Both the position numbers and the translations under genes were made by a program. DNA of 64,000 nt, from positions 372,001 to 436,000 of the forward strand of contig NZ_CP061703.1 of NCBI RefSeq assembly GCF_014764305.1, written 5' to 3'. Below are positions 33,232 through 40,818 of the stretch, piece by piece. The notes under the pieces are model-generated. The model saw only the letters and a list, made by a program, of their open reading frames with translations, was not told the origin of the DNA and made no database searches. The first letter of the stretch is position 1; each line of letters starts with the position of its first letter. Source of the DNA: Mesoflavibacter profundi. GTDB taxonomy: Bacteria > Bacteroidota > Bacteroidia > Flavobacteriales > Flavobacteriaceae.

Positions 33232-33831
33232 ATGAGTTTTTTAACCGCAATGCAAGAGCGTTATACGACCAAAATGTATGATGCTTCAAAAAAAATTGAA
33301 ACACAAAAAATAGAAGAACTAAAGCAAATACTACAACTTAGTCCTTCTTCTATAAATAGTCAACCATGGAAATTTACTTTTGTGTCTGACCAAAACACAA
33401 AAGAAAAATTATCTAAAGTATCATGGATAAACACCGAAAAAGTTATCAATTGTGATACAGTAGTTGTACTGAGTAGAATTGATAATCTAAATACTTTTGA
33501 ACAACAAATTGAAGATGCTTTACCAGAAGGAGCTGTTAAATATTATAAAGAATTTATAAAACCTTTACCGGAAGATCAAATTAAATCTTGGTTTGACAAA
33601 CAAGTGTATTTATCCTTAGGTGTTTTATTAAGCGCTTGTGCTGCTATGGGAATTGACTCTACACCAATGGAAGGTATTAATCCAAAAGATTACGATACTA
33701 TTTTAAACTTTAAAGATCAAGCAACCTTAGTTGCTGTGGCTATAGGCTATAGAGATGAAGAGGATTTTAATCAACCTAGTAAAAAACCTAAATCAAGATT
33801 AAATCTTGATGACGTTGTACAAACTGTATAA
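33232..33831 (+). CDS. Nitroreductase-family NAD(P)H oxidoreductase
   Basis: The frame is open from a TTG at 33151, but that codon lies in the divergent promoter region; the ATG at 33232 gives MSFLTAMQERYTTKMYD, the family start. About 199 residues: FMN-binding LQLSPSSINSQPWKF, YLSLGVLLSACAAMGIDSTPMEGINP and LVAVAIGYRDEEDF match NfsB-like nitroreductases, which reduce quinones and nitro compounds with FMN. Probably under control of the divergent HxlR regulator, a common pairing. Confidence 0.92.
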   Translation: MSFLTAMQERYTTKMYDASKKIETQKIEELKQILQLSPSSINSQPWKFTFVSDQNTKEKLSKVSWINTEKVINCDTVVVLSRIDNLNTFEQQIEDALPEGAVKYYKEFIKPLPEDQIKSWFDKQVYLSLGVLLSACAAMGIDSTPMEGINPKDYDTILNFKDQATLVAVAIGYRDEEDFNQPSKKPKSRLNLDDVVQTV

Positions 33832-33835
33832 AATC

Positions 33836-33867
33836 AAAAAACCGCTTTTTACAAAGCGGTTTTTCTT
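33836..33867. terminator. Bidirectional terminator
   Basis: Arms AAAAACCGCTTT and AAAGCGGTTTTT with a short loop, between the nitroreductase and the convergent barrel-protein gene. Confidence 0.88.
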
Positions 33868-33887
33868 TTCCCTTTTTTCCTCAGTGA

Positions 33888-34481
33888 TTAAAAACCGAAA
33901 GCTACTGAGAATTGCCAAACACGGTTTTTTGGTTCGCCATCGTCATAAATATCTCCTAAACCTAAGTGATAACGCACGCCTAAACTAACACCTGAATCTG
34001 TTTTAATTCCGGCACCAAAATTAGCGCCATAATCTATATTATTAGGATCAAACTCTTGCTCTGTATCAAATAAATTAAAATTACTGTCGTAAGTCTCTTT
34101 ATGCGAAATTGCAAAGCCTAATTGTGGACCAGCTTCTAAATAAAAATTAGAAACCGGATAAATCTTTAATACTAAAGGCATGTTTATATAGTTAAGCTTT
34201 TGTGTAAACGTGCTATTGTTATTTTCTAATTGATAACCTTGTTGCGAGTAAAGCAACTCTAATTGAAGTGCTACTACATTTGATAAATAAGACTCGCCAA
34301 ATACACCAACATGAAATCCGCTTCTTTGTCCTGTTTCTCCTTCGCCATCATAACTTACAGCAGCTAAATTATATCCTCCTTTTATACCTGCAGTAGATTT
34401 ACTTTTTGTATCTGTATCTTGAGCATTTGATGTAAATATTACACCAAAAACTAATGCTATTGTTAATAGTAAATTTTTCAT
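33888..34481 (-). CDS. Outer-membrane beta-barrel protein
   Basis: 197 residues. Signal peptide (about 1-20, ending SNAQ), then GIKGGYNLAAVSYDGEGETGQRSGFHVGVFGESYLSNVVALQLELLYSQQGY, alternating aromatic strands, and a last strand ending WQFSVAFGF, the usual OmpA-like/porin-family barrel of Bacteroidota with a terminal Phe. Probably an eight-stranded barrel. Function unknown. It lies 26 bases downstream of a lipoprotein metalloprotease gene. Confidence 0.88.
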   Translation of the reverse strand: MKNLLLTIALVFGVIFTSNAQDTDTKSKSTAGIKGGYNLAAVSYDGEGETGQRSGFHVGVFGESYLSNVVALQLELLYSQQGYQLENNNSTFTQKLNYINMPLVLKIYPVSNFYLEAGPQLGFAISHKETYDSNFNLFDTEQEFDPNNIDYGANFGAGIKTDSGVSLGVRYHLGLGDIYDDGEPKNRVWQFSVAFGF

Positions 34482-34507
34482 TTTTATCTTTTTTAGTTTG
34501 TTATTAA

Positions 34508-35281
34508 TTATTTTCCGCCGTTAGCTTGCAAATCTGCAATACATTGGCTGTCTAATTGTGGTGCTGTACTTACACCAATTAAATTTTCCATTCCCGATCC
34601 AGTTTCGGCAGACCAATACATTAAGCAATCTTCATCATTACAATGTTTAGGATGCTCTGTATCCTCGTGATTGGTTTGCATTGCTGCACCTAAATTTGTT
34701 AATCCTAAAATATGACCAAATTCATGTGTGATAACCGTAGTTTCTAAAACATCTCTGTTGGCTTCAAAAGCACTATCGCTGTAGCTATGCAAGGTTTCTT
34801 CATAAATAACAAAAGATGTATTACGATACGCTGTTCCTAACACAACACCGTTTGCGGTATTGTTAGCAGACTGCCCATCTGCAAAAAATGCCCAAACTGC
34901 AATTTGATCTTCGGTGTTATATTTAGTTCTGTTAGCGTTTTCTATATCAATAATATCTTGTGTTGTATAAGACGACATTCCTGGAGAAACTATTGATCTA
35001 GTTACTACAGTAATTCCGTTTGGTTTATAAGTTCTTTCTTCTAAAAAGTTTACAAAATTATTAATCGCAGTTTGTGTTGGTTTAAAACCTTCTACATACA
35101 CTAACTCTACTACCATGCTACTAAAAACAGCATCTGAAAGTAAGTGGTTAGAGGATGTACCTGTTGGTTGTTGATTAGCGGTTACACCTGTTAATTCTTG
35201 ATTTGCTTCTGCAGAATCTTCTTTACTGCAAGACAATAAAAGAGTTACTAATAAGATTGGTATTAAAAAATAGTGTTTCAT
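34508..35281 (-). CDS. Lipoprotein zinc metalloprotease (metzincin-like)
   Basis: 257 residues with a lipoprotein signal (LLVTLLLSC, Cys18). The extended zinc motif HEFGHILGLTNLG matches the metzincin HExxHxxGxxx pattern although the usual third ligand (His or Asp) is not in its standard place; a Cys-containing HCNDEDCLMYW segment provides a Met-turn. The order resembles matrixin/archaemetzincin proteases. The substrate is unknown. It belongs to the minus-strand group facing the ECF sigma locus, but a terminator separates it from the upstream lipoprotein gene. Confidence 0.75.
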   Translation of the reverse strand: MKHYFLIPILLVTLLLSCSKEDSAEANQELTGVTANQQPTGTSSNHLLSDAVFSSMVVELVYVEGFKPTQTAINNFVNFLEERTYKPNGITVVTRSIVSPGMSSYTTQDIIDIENANRTKYNTEDQIAVWAFFADGQSANNTANGVVLGTAYRNTSFVIYEETLHSYSDSAFEANRDVLETTVITHEFGHILGLTNLGAAMQTNHEDTEHPKHCNDEDCLMYWSAETGSGMENLIGVSTAPQLDSQCIADLQANGGK

Positions 35282-35296
35282 TTTAAATAAGATTTG

Positions 35297-35338
35297 GGTT
35301 TTTAAAAAGAACTACTGCCTTGATAGACAGCAGTTCTT
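35297..35338 (-). terminator. Terminator after the duplicated-domain lipoprotein gene
   Basis: Arms AAGAACTACTG (35307-35317) and CAGCAGTTCTT (35328-35338), one mismatch, followed on the minus strand by a T-rich run. Confidence 0.75.
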
Positions 35339-35388
35339 AAGTACATTAATTATACCAAAATAATTAACTAACTAACCAACTTATATTT

Positions 35389-36441
35389 CTAAATTTGTGT
35401 TAAAACTAATGTTATGGCAGCATTAGTAGTACTTTGTAAAGAAATACTAGTATTGTTATAACTTGTAACTTCCCATTGGTGATTTAGTAAAGAAAATGAA
35501 GTATTTCCTGCAAAATTTAACTCTAAATATACTTCTGTTTGCGAAGTCACTTGATATGTTCCTTGTACGTCTTGCACAGTTGCGTTAATTATATTTTCTG
35601 CAACTAAAGTCATATCGTTTGCAAAATCTATAGTAAACTCGGCATAATCTGAAGCTGTATCAACACTAGTATCTACAAAAGATTCTATTTGATACACACC
35701 ATTTACAAGTAATTGCTCTAATTGTTGTGCGTTTTCTTCAGCCTCTTCTTGCGCGCCTTCAAGTCCTAAACAGTCGTTAATTTGAACTTGTAATTCTAAA
35801 TCGCTAGCAATTGTAGTTGCTGTATCACCAGAAATAGTTGCTGTTATTGGATAGTTAACAGCAAATAATGTATCGTCACTTAAATTATTTATATAAGCAT
35901 ATAATTGTTGGTTAGACTCTATCACAACGCTTCCAGTTTGTTCTAAATTTAAATTATAATTTAAAATTGTAATTGGATAGTTTACTTCTACACAAGAGAT
36001 GGCGTCTTCTGCAATTTGCTCTACAGCTTGACAGGCTTGAGCTACCAAATTGTATTGAGATTGACTAGTCACAACAAGCTCTGTATAATTATTTAATTGA
36101 ATAGTTAAAGGAAATTGCAACTGTACCTCGTCACTATCGTCATTAAATTGTGCCATAATATCTATCACTTGTTGGTAATCTGCTTCGTTAACAATTGTTA
36201 CTTGCGTCCCGTTTACAGTTGCAGTTACTGGTAATAAGATAGACGAACATGAAACGCCATCTAAAAAATCGTCAAAAGATCCATCGTACATAGATACTCG
36301 CTCTAAGTTAGATGCTGTTTGAGAATCTGCTGTGTTTGTATTAGGGTTTTCTCCGTTATCGGTATCAATTTCATCTTGACAAGATGTAAAACTGAATAGT
36401 GCTAATAATGCAAAAGCTGTAATTAATTTTAAATTTTTCAT
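35389..36441 (-). CDS. Lipoprotein with duplicated domain, putative ECF-regulon member
   Basis: 350 residues with a lipoprotein signal (LFSFTSC, Cys21). After an Asn/Thr-rich linker the protein has two similar blocks of about 80 residues, beginning near CSSILLPVTATVNG and CVEVNYPITILNYN, each containing two P(V/I/L)T strands and ending in Cys. A C-terminal domain of about 110 residues (NGVYQIESFVDTSVD...) resembles lipocalin-like strands. No named family recognised. The ECF-type motif copy C1 lies about 90 bases upstream, so I infer control by the divergent sigma factor. Confidence 0.8.
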   Translation of the reverse strand: MKNLKLITAFALLALFSFTSCQDEIDTDNGENPNTNTADSQTASNLERVSMYDGSFDDFLDGVSCSSILLPVTATVNGTQVTIVNEADYQQVIDIMAQFNDDSDEVQLQFPLTIQLNNYTELVVTSQSQYNLVAQACQAVEQIAEDAISCVEVNYPITILNYNLNLEQTGSVVIESNQQLYAYINNLSDDTLFAVNYPITATISGDTATTIASDLELQVQINDCLGLEGAQEEAEENAQQLEQLLVNGVYQIESFVDTSVDTASDYAEFTIDFANDMTLVAENIINATVQDVQGTYQVTSQTEVYLELNFAGNTSFSLLNHQWEVTSYNNTSISLQSTTNAAITLVLTQI

Positions 36442-36529
36442 AGTTTTAATTGTTTAAGTTTATTTTTCTTTTTTTCTAATTCTTTTTCTTTTAATTCTTT
36501 TTCAAAGCAATTTTTTGGGTTTCTATAAG

Positions 36530-36558
36530 TAAGACAACTTAAAATAATTTTACCCTAC
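36530..36558 (-). promoter_or_regulatory. ECF-type promoter motif C1
   Basis: Minus strand: GTAGGGTAAAA (36548-36558), 12 bases, GTCTTA (36530-36535). Upstream of the duplicated-domain lipoprotein gene. Identical in both boxes and spacing to copies C2 and C3. Confidence 0.75.
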
Positions 36559-36668
36559 CTTAAGTTATTATTTATTTCAAATAAAATATAAAATGAAGCG
36601 ATTACAGTAGTTAACAATACTATAATTAAACATACTTCTATAATTTTTATCATTCTGCTAGTTTGCAT
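36555..36668 (-). CDS. Possible 37-residue membrane peptide
   Basis: ATG at 36668 opens 37 codons (MQTSRMIKIIEV...), with one hydrophobic stretch (about 8-28, CLIIVLLTTVIASFYILF) and a polar tail NNNLR. A longer upstream frame exists but runs through promoter motif C2, so translation from 36668 is more likely. The stop codon lies inside the C1 motif, so the ORF spans the interval between two ECF motifs and would be transcribed from C2. No homology is known to me; it may be chance. Confidence 0.35.
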   Translation of the reverse strand: MQTSRMIKIIEVCLIIVLLTTVIASFYILFEINNNLR

Positions 36669-36695
36669 AAGTTTGGATTTTGGATTATTTACAAT

Positions 36696-36724
36696 TAAGA
36701 CAACACAAAATAATTTTACCCTAC
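36696..36724 (-). promoter_or_regulatory. ECF-type promoter motif C2
   Basis: Minus strand: GTAGGGTAAAA (36714-36724), 12 bases, GTCTTA (36696-36701), 28 bases upstream of the small membrane-peptide ORF. Its first box overlaps a plus-strand TACTTTTG (36722-36729), a candidate -7 box for the sigma gene. Confidence 0.7.
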
Positions 36725-36729
36725 TTTTG
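36722..36729 (+). promoter_or_regulatory. Candidate -7 box of the sigma factor gene
   Basis: TACTTTTG, fitting TAnnTTTG, about 44 bases before the sigma start codon; no TTG at the upstream position. Confidence 0.4.
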
Positions 36730-36772
36730 TAATTAAATTTTTTAATTTTTAGCTCCAAATTAATTTTAGTTT

Positions 36773-37288
36773 ATGGATAAAAACACTAGTAATCTTTGTG
36801 AAGATGCACAGTTTAATGCCTTCTATTTAAAACACATACAAGCTGCTAGCAATTTTGCTTACTACAAATGTGGCGATAGTGATAATGCTTTAGATATTGT
36901 GCAAGATGCATTTTCTAAAATTTGGGAAAATTGTTCTAAAATTGAATTTGAAAAAGCAAAAACCTATCTTTTTACAACAGTAAATAATCTGTTTTTAAAT
37001 AAAGTAAAACACGAAAAAGTGGTTTTAGAATACGCTAAAGCAACACCTTATATTGATCAAACCAATCAAAACCCAGAATATTTATTAGAAGAAGAACAGT
37101 TTAAACAAAAGCTACAACAAGCAATCGCTTTATTAACCGATGCACAAAGAGAAGTTTTTTTATTAAATAGAATTGAAGGAAAAAAATATCGTGAGATTGC
37201 AGAACTATTAGATATTTCTCAAAAAGCAGTTGAAAAACGTATGTCTGGCGCGTTAAAAACACTTCGTGAAAAAATTGAAAACATATAA
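36773..37288 (+). CDS. ECF RNA polymerase sigma factor, FecI-like
   Basis: 171 residues. Region 2 (FNAFYLKHIQAASNFAYYKCGDSDNALDIVQDAFSKIWENC) and region 4 (LTDAQREVFLLNRIEGKKYREIAELLDISQKAVEKRMSGALKTLREKI) of a small sigma-70 are clear. It sits before a FecR anti-sigma and a TonB receptor, the classic surface-signalling order. The motif GTAGGGTAAAA, 12 nt, GTCTTA around this gene is the best candidate for its promoter. Confidence 0.94.
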   Translation: MDKNTSNLCEDAQFNAFYLKHIQAASNFAYYKCGDSDNALDIVQDAFSKIWENCSKIEFEKAKTYLFTTVNNLFLNKVKHEKVVLEYAKATPYIDQTNQNPEYLLEEEQFKQKLQQAIALLTDAQREVFLLNRIEGKKYREIAELLDISQKAVEKRMSGALKTLREKIENI

Positions 37289-37290
37289 AG

Positions 37291-37319
37291 GTAGGGTAAA
37301 ACAACAGTTAATTGTCTTA
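37291..37319 (+). promoter_or_regulatory. ECF-type promoter motif C3
   Basis: Plus strand: GTAGGGTAAAA (37291-37301), 12 bases, GTCTTA (37314-37319). It lies between the sigma stop codon and the fecR start at 37328, only 8 bases from the ATG, so the transcript would be almost leaderless. Confidence 0.75.
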
Positions 37320-37327
37320 TAATTGAA

Positions 37328-38245
37328 ATGGAAGAAAATAACAACATATTAAAATGGTTTAATAACGATCTTTCTAAATCTGAAGAAGAGTCGTTAAAGC
37401 AATCTAAAGCGTTGGATGACACTTTACTTAAAATTGAACATTATAGTAAACACCTAAATGCTCCAGAAGTAGATGCAAACAATGCTTTATCGCAATTTAA
37501 ATCGCGACAACTTAAAAAGAAAGACACTAAAGTTAGAGCATTAAATTATAAATTAATTTATCGTGTTGCAGCAATGCTAACCATAATGCTTTGCGCCTCA
37601 TATTTCATATTTTTTAATAATACTGTTGACTATAAAACTGATATAGCCCAAACGCAAAATCTAACATTACCAGACCAATCTGAAGTCATACTAAATGCAA
37701 AATCAAAACTTAGTTACAACAAAAAGAATTGGGATAACAATCGTAATTTAGATTTAAAAGGTGAAGCTTATTTTAAAGTAGAAAAAGGGCAAAAATTTAC
37801 TGTTAACACAAATGTTGGAAAAGTTCAAGTATTAGGAACACAATTTAATGTAAAACAAAGAGACAATTATTTTGAAGTCCAATGTTACGAAGGTTTAGTT
37901 GCAGTGACAAACCAAAACAACACTGTAAAATTAACACCAGGTAAAACCTTTAGACTTATAAATGGTGTTGTAGAAAATTTAGACGATTTTAATGCTAATG
38001 CGCCATCTTGGATCAATGCAGAATCTTCTTTTGTAAAAGTCCCTTTATCTAATGTTATTAAAGAATTAGAAATTCAATATAACATAACCATAGATTATAA
38101 AAACATAGATACCAACATGTTGTTTACTGGTGCTTTTACGCACAAGGATAAAAATATTGCATTACAAGCTGTTACAATTCCTTTAAATATAAGCTACAAA
38201 ATAGATGGTAAAAAAGTAACCTTTTATAAATATGAAGGGAAATAA
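37328..38245 (+). CDS. FecR-family anti-sigma factor
   Basis: 305 residues. A cytoplasmic sigma-binding N-terminus (about 1-75), one membrane helix (about 78-97, VAAMLTIMLCASYFIFF), then the periplasmic FecR domain (QNLTLPDQSEVILNAKSKLSYNKKNWDNNRNLDLKGEAYFKVEKGQKFTVNTNVGKVQVLGTQFNV) and a C-terminal DUF4974-like part (SFVKVPLSNVIKELEIQYNITIDY...FTGAFTHKD). It transmits the receptor signal to the sigma factor. Its start is 40 bases after the sigma gene, and the receptor gene overlaps its end by 14 bases. Confidence 0.93.
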   Translation: MEENNNILKWFNNDLSKSEEESLKQSKALDDTLLKIEHYSKHLNAPEVDANNALSQFKSRQLKKKDTKVRALNYKLIYRVAAMLTIMLCASYFIFFNNTVDYKTDIAQTQNLTLPDQSEVILNAKSKLSYNKKNWDNNRNLDLKGEAYFKVEKGQKFTVNTNVGKVQVLGTQFNVKQRDNYFEVQCYEGLVAVTNQNNTVKLTPGKTFRLINGVVENLDDFNANAPSWINAESSFVKVPLSNVIKELEIQYNITIDYKNIDTNMLFTGAFTHKDKNIALQAVTIPLNISYKIDGKKVTFYKYEGK

Positions 38246-40766
38246 ATACATAACTATTTTAGTTTTTTTATTTAGTTTAACGTGTTTTGCTCAACAAAAC
38301 ACAATTGCTTTAATAGATTTTATAAAAGCTACCGAAACTAAATTTGATGTAAAATTCTCTTATGCCAATCAAGATGTAGAAGGTGTTTTAATAACAACAC
38401 CAAAAACCGAATTAGATCTTAATCAAACTATAGATTACCTAAATTCTAATACCAGTTTAGAGTTTAAAACTTTAGATAATAGATACGTAACTGTTTCAAA
38501 TTCAATAAAAAAAGAAACCATTTGCGGTTATATTTTTAACGCTAAAGACAAACAACCACTTTTTGGAGCAACCATTAGTGTTGTTGGTAAAAACACTGGA
38601 GTAATTTCAGATGAAAATGGTTATTTCATTTTAGAAAACATCAATAAAGAAAATAGCATAAACATCTCTTATTTAGGATTTAAAACGCAATCTTTAAAAG
38701 CGTTTGCGTTATTAAAACAACAAGGTTGTAATCCAATTTATTTAGATGAAAGTGCAGAAACCTTAAACCAAATAATAATCACCAAATTTTTAACCAACGG
38801 ATTAAAAAAATTAAAAGATGGTAGCTTAATTTTAAGCACTACCAATTTTGGTGTATTACCTGGATTAACAGAGCCTGATGTTTTACAATCCATACAAGTC
38901 TTACCTGGAATAGAAAGTAGTAACGAAAGCATTGCTAACATTAACGTTCGTGGTGGAACAAACGACCAAAACTTAATGCTTTGGGACGGAATAAAAATGT
39001 ACCATTCTGGTCATTTTTTTGGATTAATTTCTGCTTATAACCCTAACTTAACCAATAAAGTTATTGTTACAAAAAATGGTACAAGTAGCCAATATAGCGA
39101 TGGTGTTTCTAGTACGATTAACATGCTTACAAAAGATGAATTGTCAGGACTATTTTCTGGAAATGTTGGTGCAAACCTTATTAGCGCAGATGCGTTTTTT
39201 AATATTCCTATTACCAAAAAACTAGAACTTTTAATCTCTGGTAGACGTGCATATACAGATGCATTTAAAACGCCAACTTATAACAATTATTTTAACAGAA
39301 GTTTTCAAGACAGTGATATTAATACCAATCAAAATATTGAAAACAGCTCGACAAATTCAGAATTTTTCTTTTATGATTATTCGGCAAAACTGTTATTCGA
39401 TTTAAATAGTAACCATAAATTTAGAGCCAATATTATTGGGATAAAAAACAATTTAGATTATGCTGAAACTATTACAGATAATAACAATCAAAGTAATAGA
39501 AAATCTAGTGTTCTATCTCAAGACAATTTAGGATTTGGCGCCAATTGGGACGCCAATTGGTCAAGCAAATTTAACACCAAACTGTCTGCTTTTTACAGTC
39601 AGTATAATGTAAATGCATCGGATTTACGTGAGTCTACCAACCAACTATTACAACAAGCTAACGAGGTTTTAGAAACCGGTATAAAACTTACTTCTAATTA
39701 CAAATTAAGTAACCACCTAAACCTTTTAAATGGCTACGAGTTTAATGAAATTGGAATCCTTAATCAAACCTTAGTTAATGCACCAGCATACGAGCGTACA
39801 AAAAAAGATGTTTTATTAAAACATGCTGCTTTTACAGAAGCCGAATTTAATAAAAACAACACCTATTTTAGACTTGGTGTTAGAGCTAATTATTTTCAAA
39901 AGTTTGATAAACTTTTAATTGAACCTAGATTAAATATTAGACAGCAACTGTCTACTAAATTTGCTTTAAAATTAGAAGGTGAATTTAAAAACCAATCGGC
40001 AACACAAATAGTCGATTTTCAAGACGATTTTTTAGGCGTAGAAAATAGACGTTGGATTTTAGCCAACAACAGTAGTTTACCAGTTTCTACTAGTAAACAA
40101 GCTACGTTTGGAATTAATTACAAACAAAACAATTTTTATGTAGATGTTACAGGTTTTTATAAACATGTAAACGGGATTACTGCTAGTAATCAAGGATTTC
40201 ACAACAACTTTCAATATATAAATGCAACTGGAGCATATACCGCTAACGGAATTGAATTTTTAATTAACAAAACCGCAAAACAATATAGTGCTTGGATAAG
40301 TTATACATATAGTACGAATAATTATGATTTTGAAAGTTTTAATCCGTCAACATTTCCTAATAATGTAGATATAAGACATTCTGTTTCTGTTGCTGGTAAT
40401 TATTCTGTTTTAGATAATTTAGAACTATCTGTTGGAGCAAATTGGCATAGTGGATTGCCATATACTAAACCTATTGAAGATAATCCTACAGTACAAACAG
40501 GTAATGATTTTTTTGTTAATTACGATGCGCCAAATGCGCAACAACTTCCTTCATTTTTTAGATTAGATGCTTCTTTAAATTATCAGCCAAATTGGTTTAA
40601 TGCAGTTAAAACATCTATTAGAATTGGTGTAAGAAATGTGACTAACCAGAAAAACATTATTAATAGATACTACAAAGTTAATCCAGATGACAACACTAAT
40701 GTTATCGAAATTAATAATACATCTTTACCTATTACACCTAACGCCAGTTTAAGAATTAGTTTTTAA
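38232..40766 (+). CDS. TonB-dependent receptor with signalling domain
   Basis: 844 residues. Signal peptide (1-20), a signalling STN-like domain (about 22-88, FIKATETKFDVKFSYANQDVEG), a carboxypeptidase-regulatory-like domain (about 95-175, YIFNAKDKQPLFGATISVVGKNTGVISDENGYF), a plug (GVLPGLTEPDVLQSIQVLPGIESSNESIANINVRGGTNDQNLMLWDGIKMYH) and a 22-strand barrel ending ITPNASLRISF. It imports a ligand across the outer membrane; the ligand is unknown (no SusD gene, so not a typical glycan pair). The STN domain matches control through FecR and the ECF sigma. Confidence 0.93.
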   Translation: MKGNKYITILVFLFSLTCFAQQNTIALIDFIKATETKFDVKFSYANQDVEGVLITTPKTELDLNQTIDYLNSNTSLEFKTLDNRYVTVSNSIKKETICGYIFNAKDKQPLFGATISVVGKNTGVISDENGYFILENINKENSINISYLGFKTQSLKAFALLKQQGCNPIYLDESAETLNQIIITKFLTNGLKKLKDGSLILSTTNFGVLPGLTEPDVLQSIQVLPGIESSNESIANINVRGGTNDQNLMLWDGIKMYHSGHFFGLISAYNPNLTNKVIVTKNGTSSQYSDGVSSTINMLTKDELSGLFSGNVGANLISADAFFNIPITKKLELLISGRRAYTDAFKTPTYNNYFNRSFQDSDINTNQNIENSSTNSEFFFYDYSAKLLFDLNSNHKFRANIIGIKNNLDYAETITDNNNQSNRKSSVLSQDNLGFGANWDANWSSKFNTKLSAFYSQYNVNASDLRESTNQLLQQANEVLETGIKLTSNYKLSNHLNLLNGYEFNEIGILNQTLVNAPAYERTKKDVLLKHAAFTEAEFNKNNTYFRLGVRANYFQKFDKLLIEPRLNIRQQLSTKFALKLEGEFKNQSATQIVDFQDDFLGVENRRWILANNSSLPVSTSKQATFGINYKQNNFYVDVTGFYKHVNGITASNQGFHNNFQYINATGAYTANGIEFLINKTAKQYSAWISYTYSTNNYDFESFNPSTFPNNVDIRHSVSVAGNYSVLDNLELSVGANWHSGLPYTKPIEDNPTVQTGNDFFVNYDAPNAQQLPSFFRLDASLNYQPNWFNAVKTSIRIGVRNVTNQKNIINRYYKVNPDDNTNVIEINNTSLPITPNASLRISF

Positions 40767-40769
40767 TAA

Positions 40770-40803
40770 AAAACGCTTTCAATAATTGAAAGCGTTTTTT
40801 TAT
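40770..40803. terminator. Terminator after the TonB receptor
   Basis: Arms AAAACGCTTTCAA (40770-40782) and TTGAAAGCGTTTT (40786-40798), with T run; A-rich on the other side, so it may serve the convergent argS too. Confidence 0.9.
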
Positions 40804-40818
40804 TATTCTATATGTATT

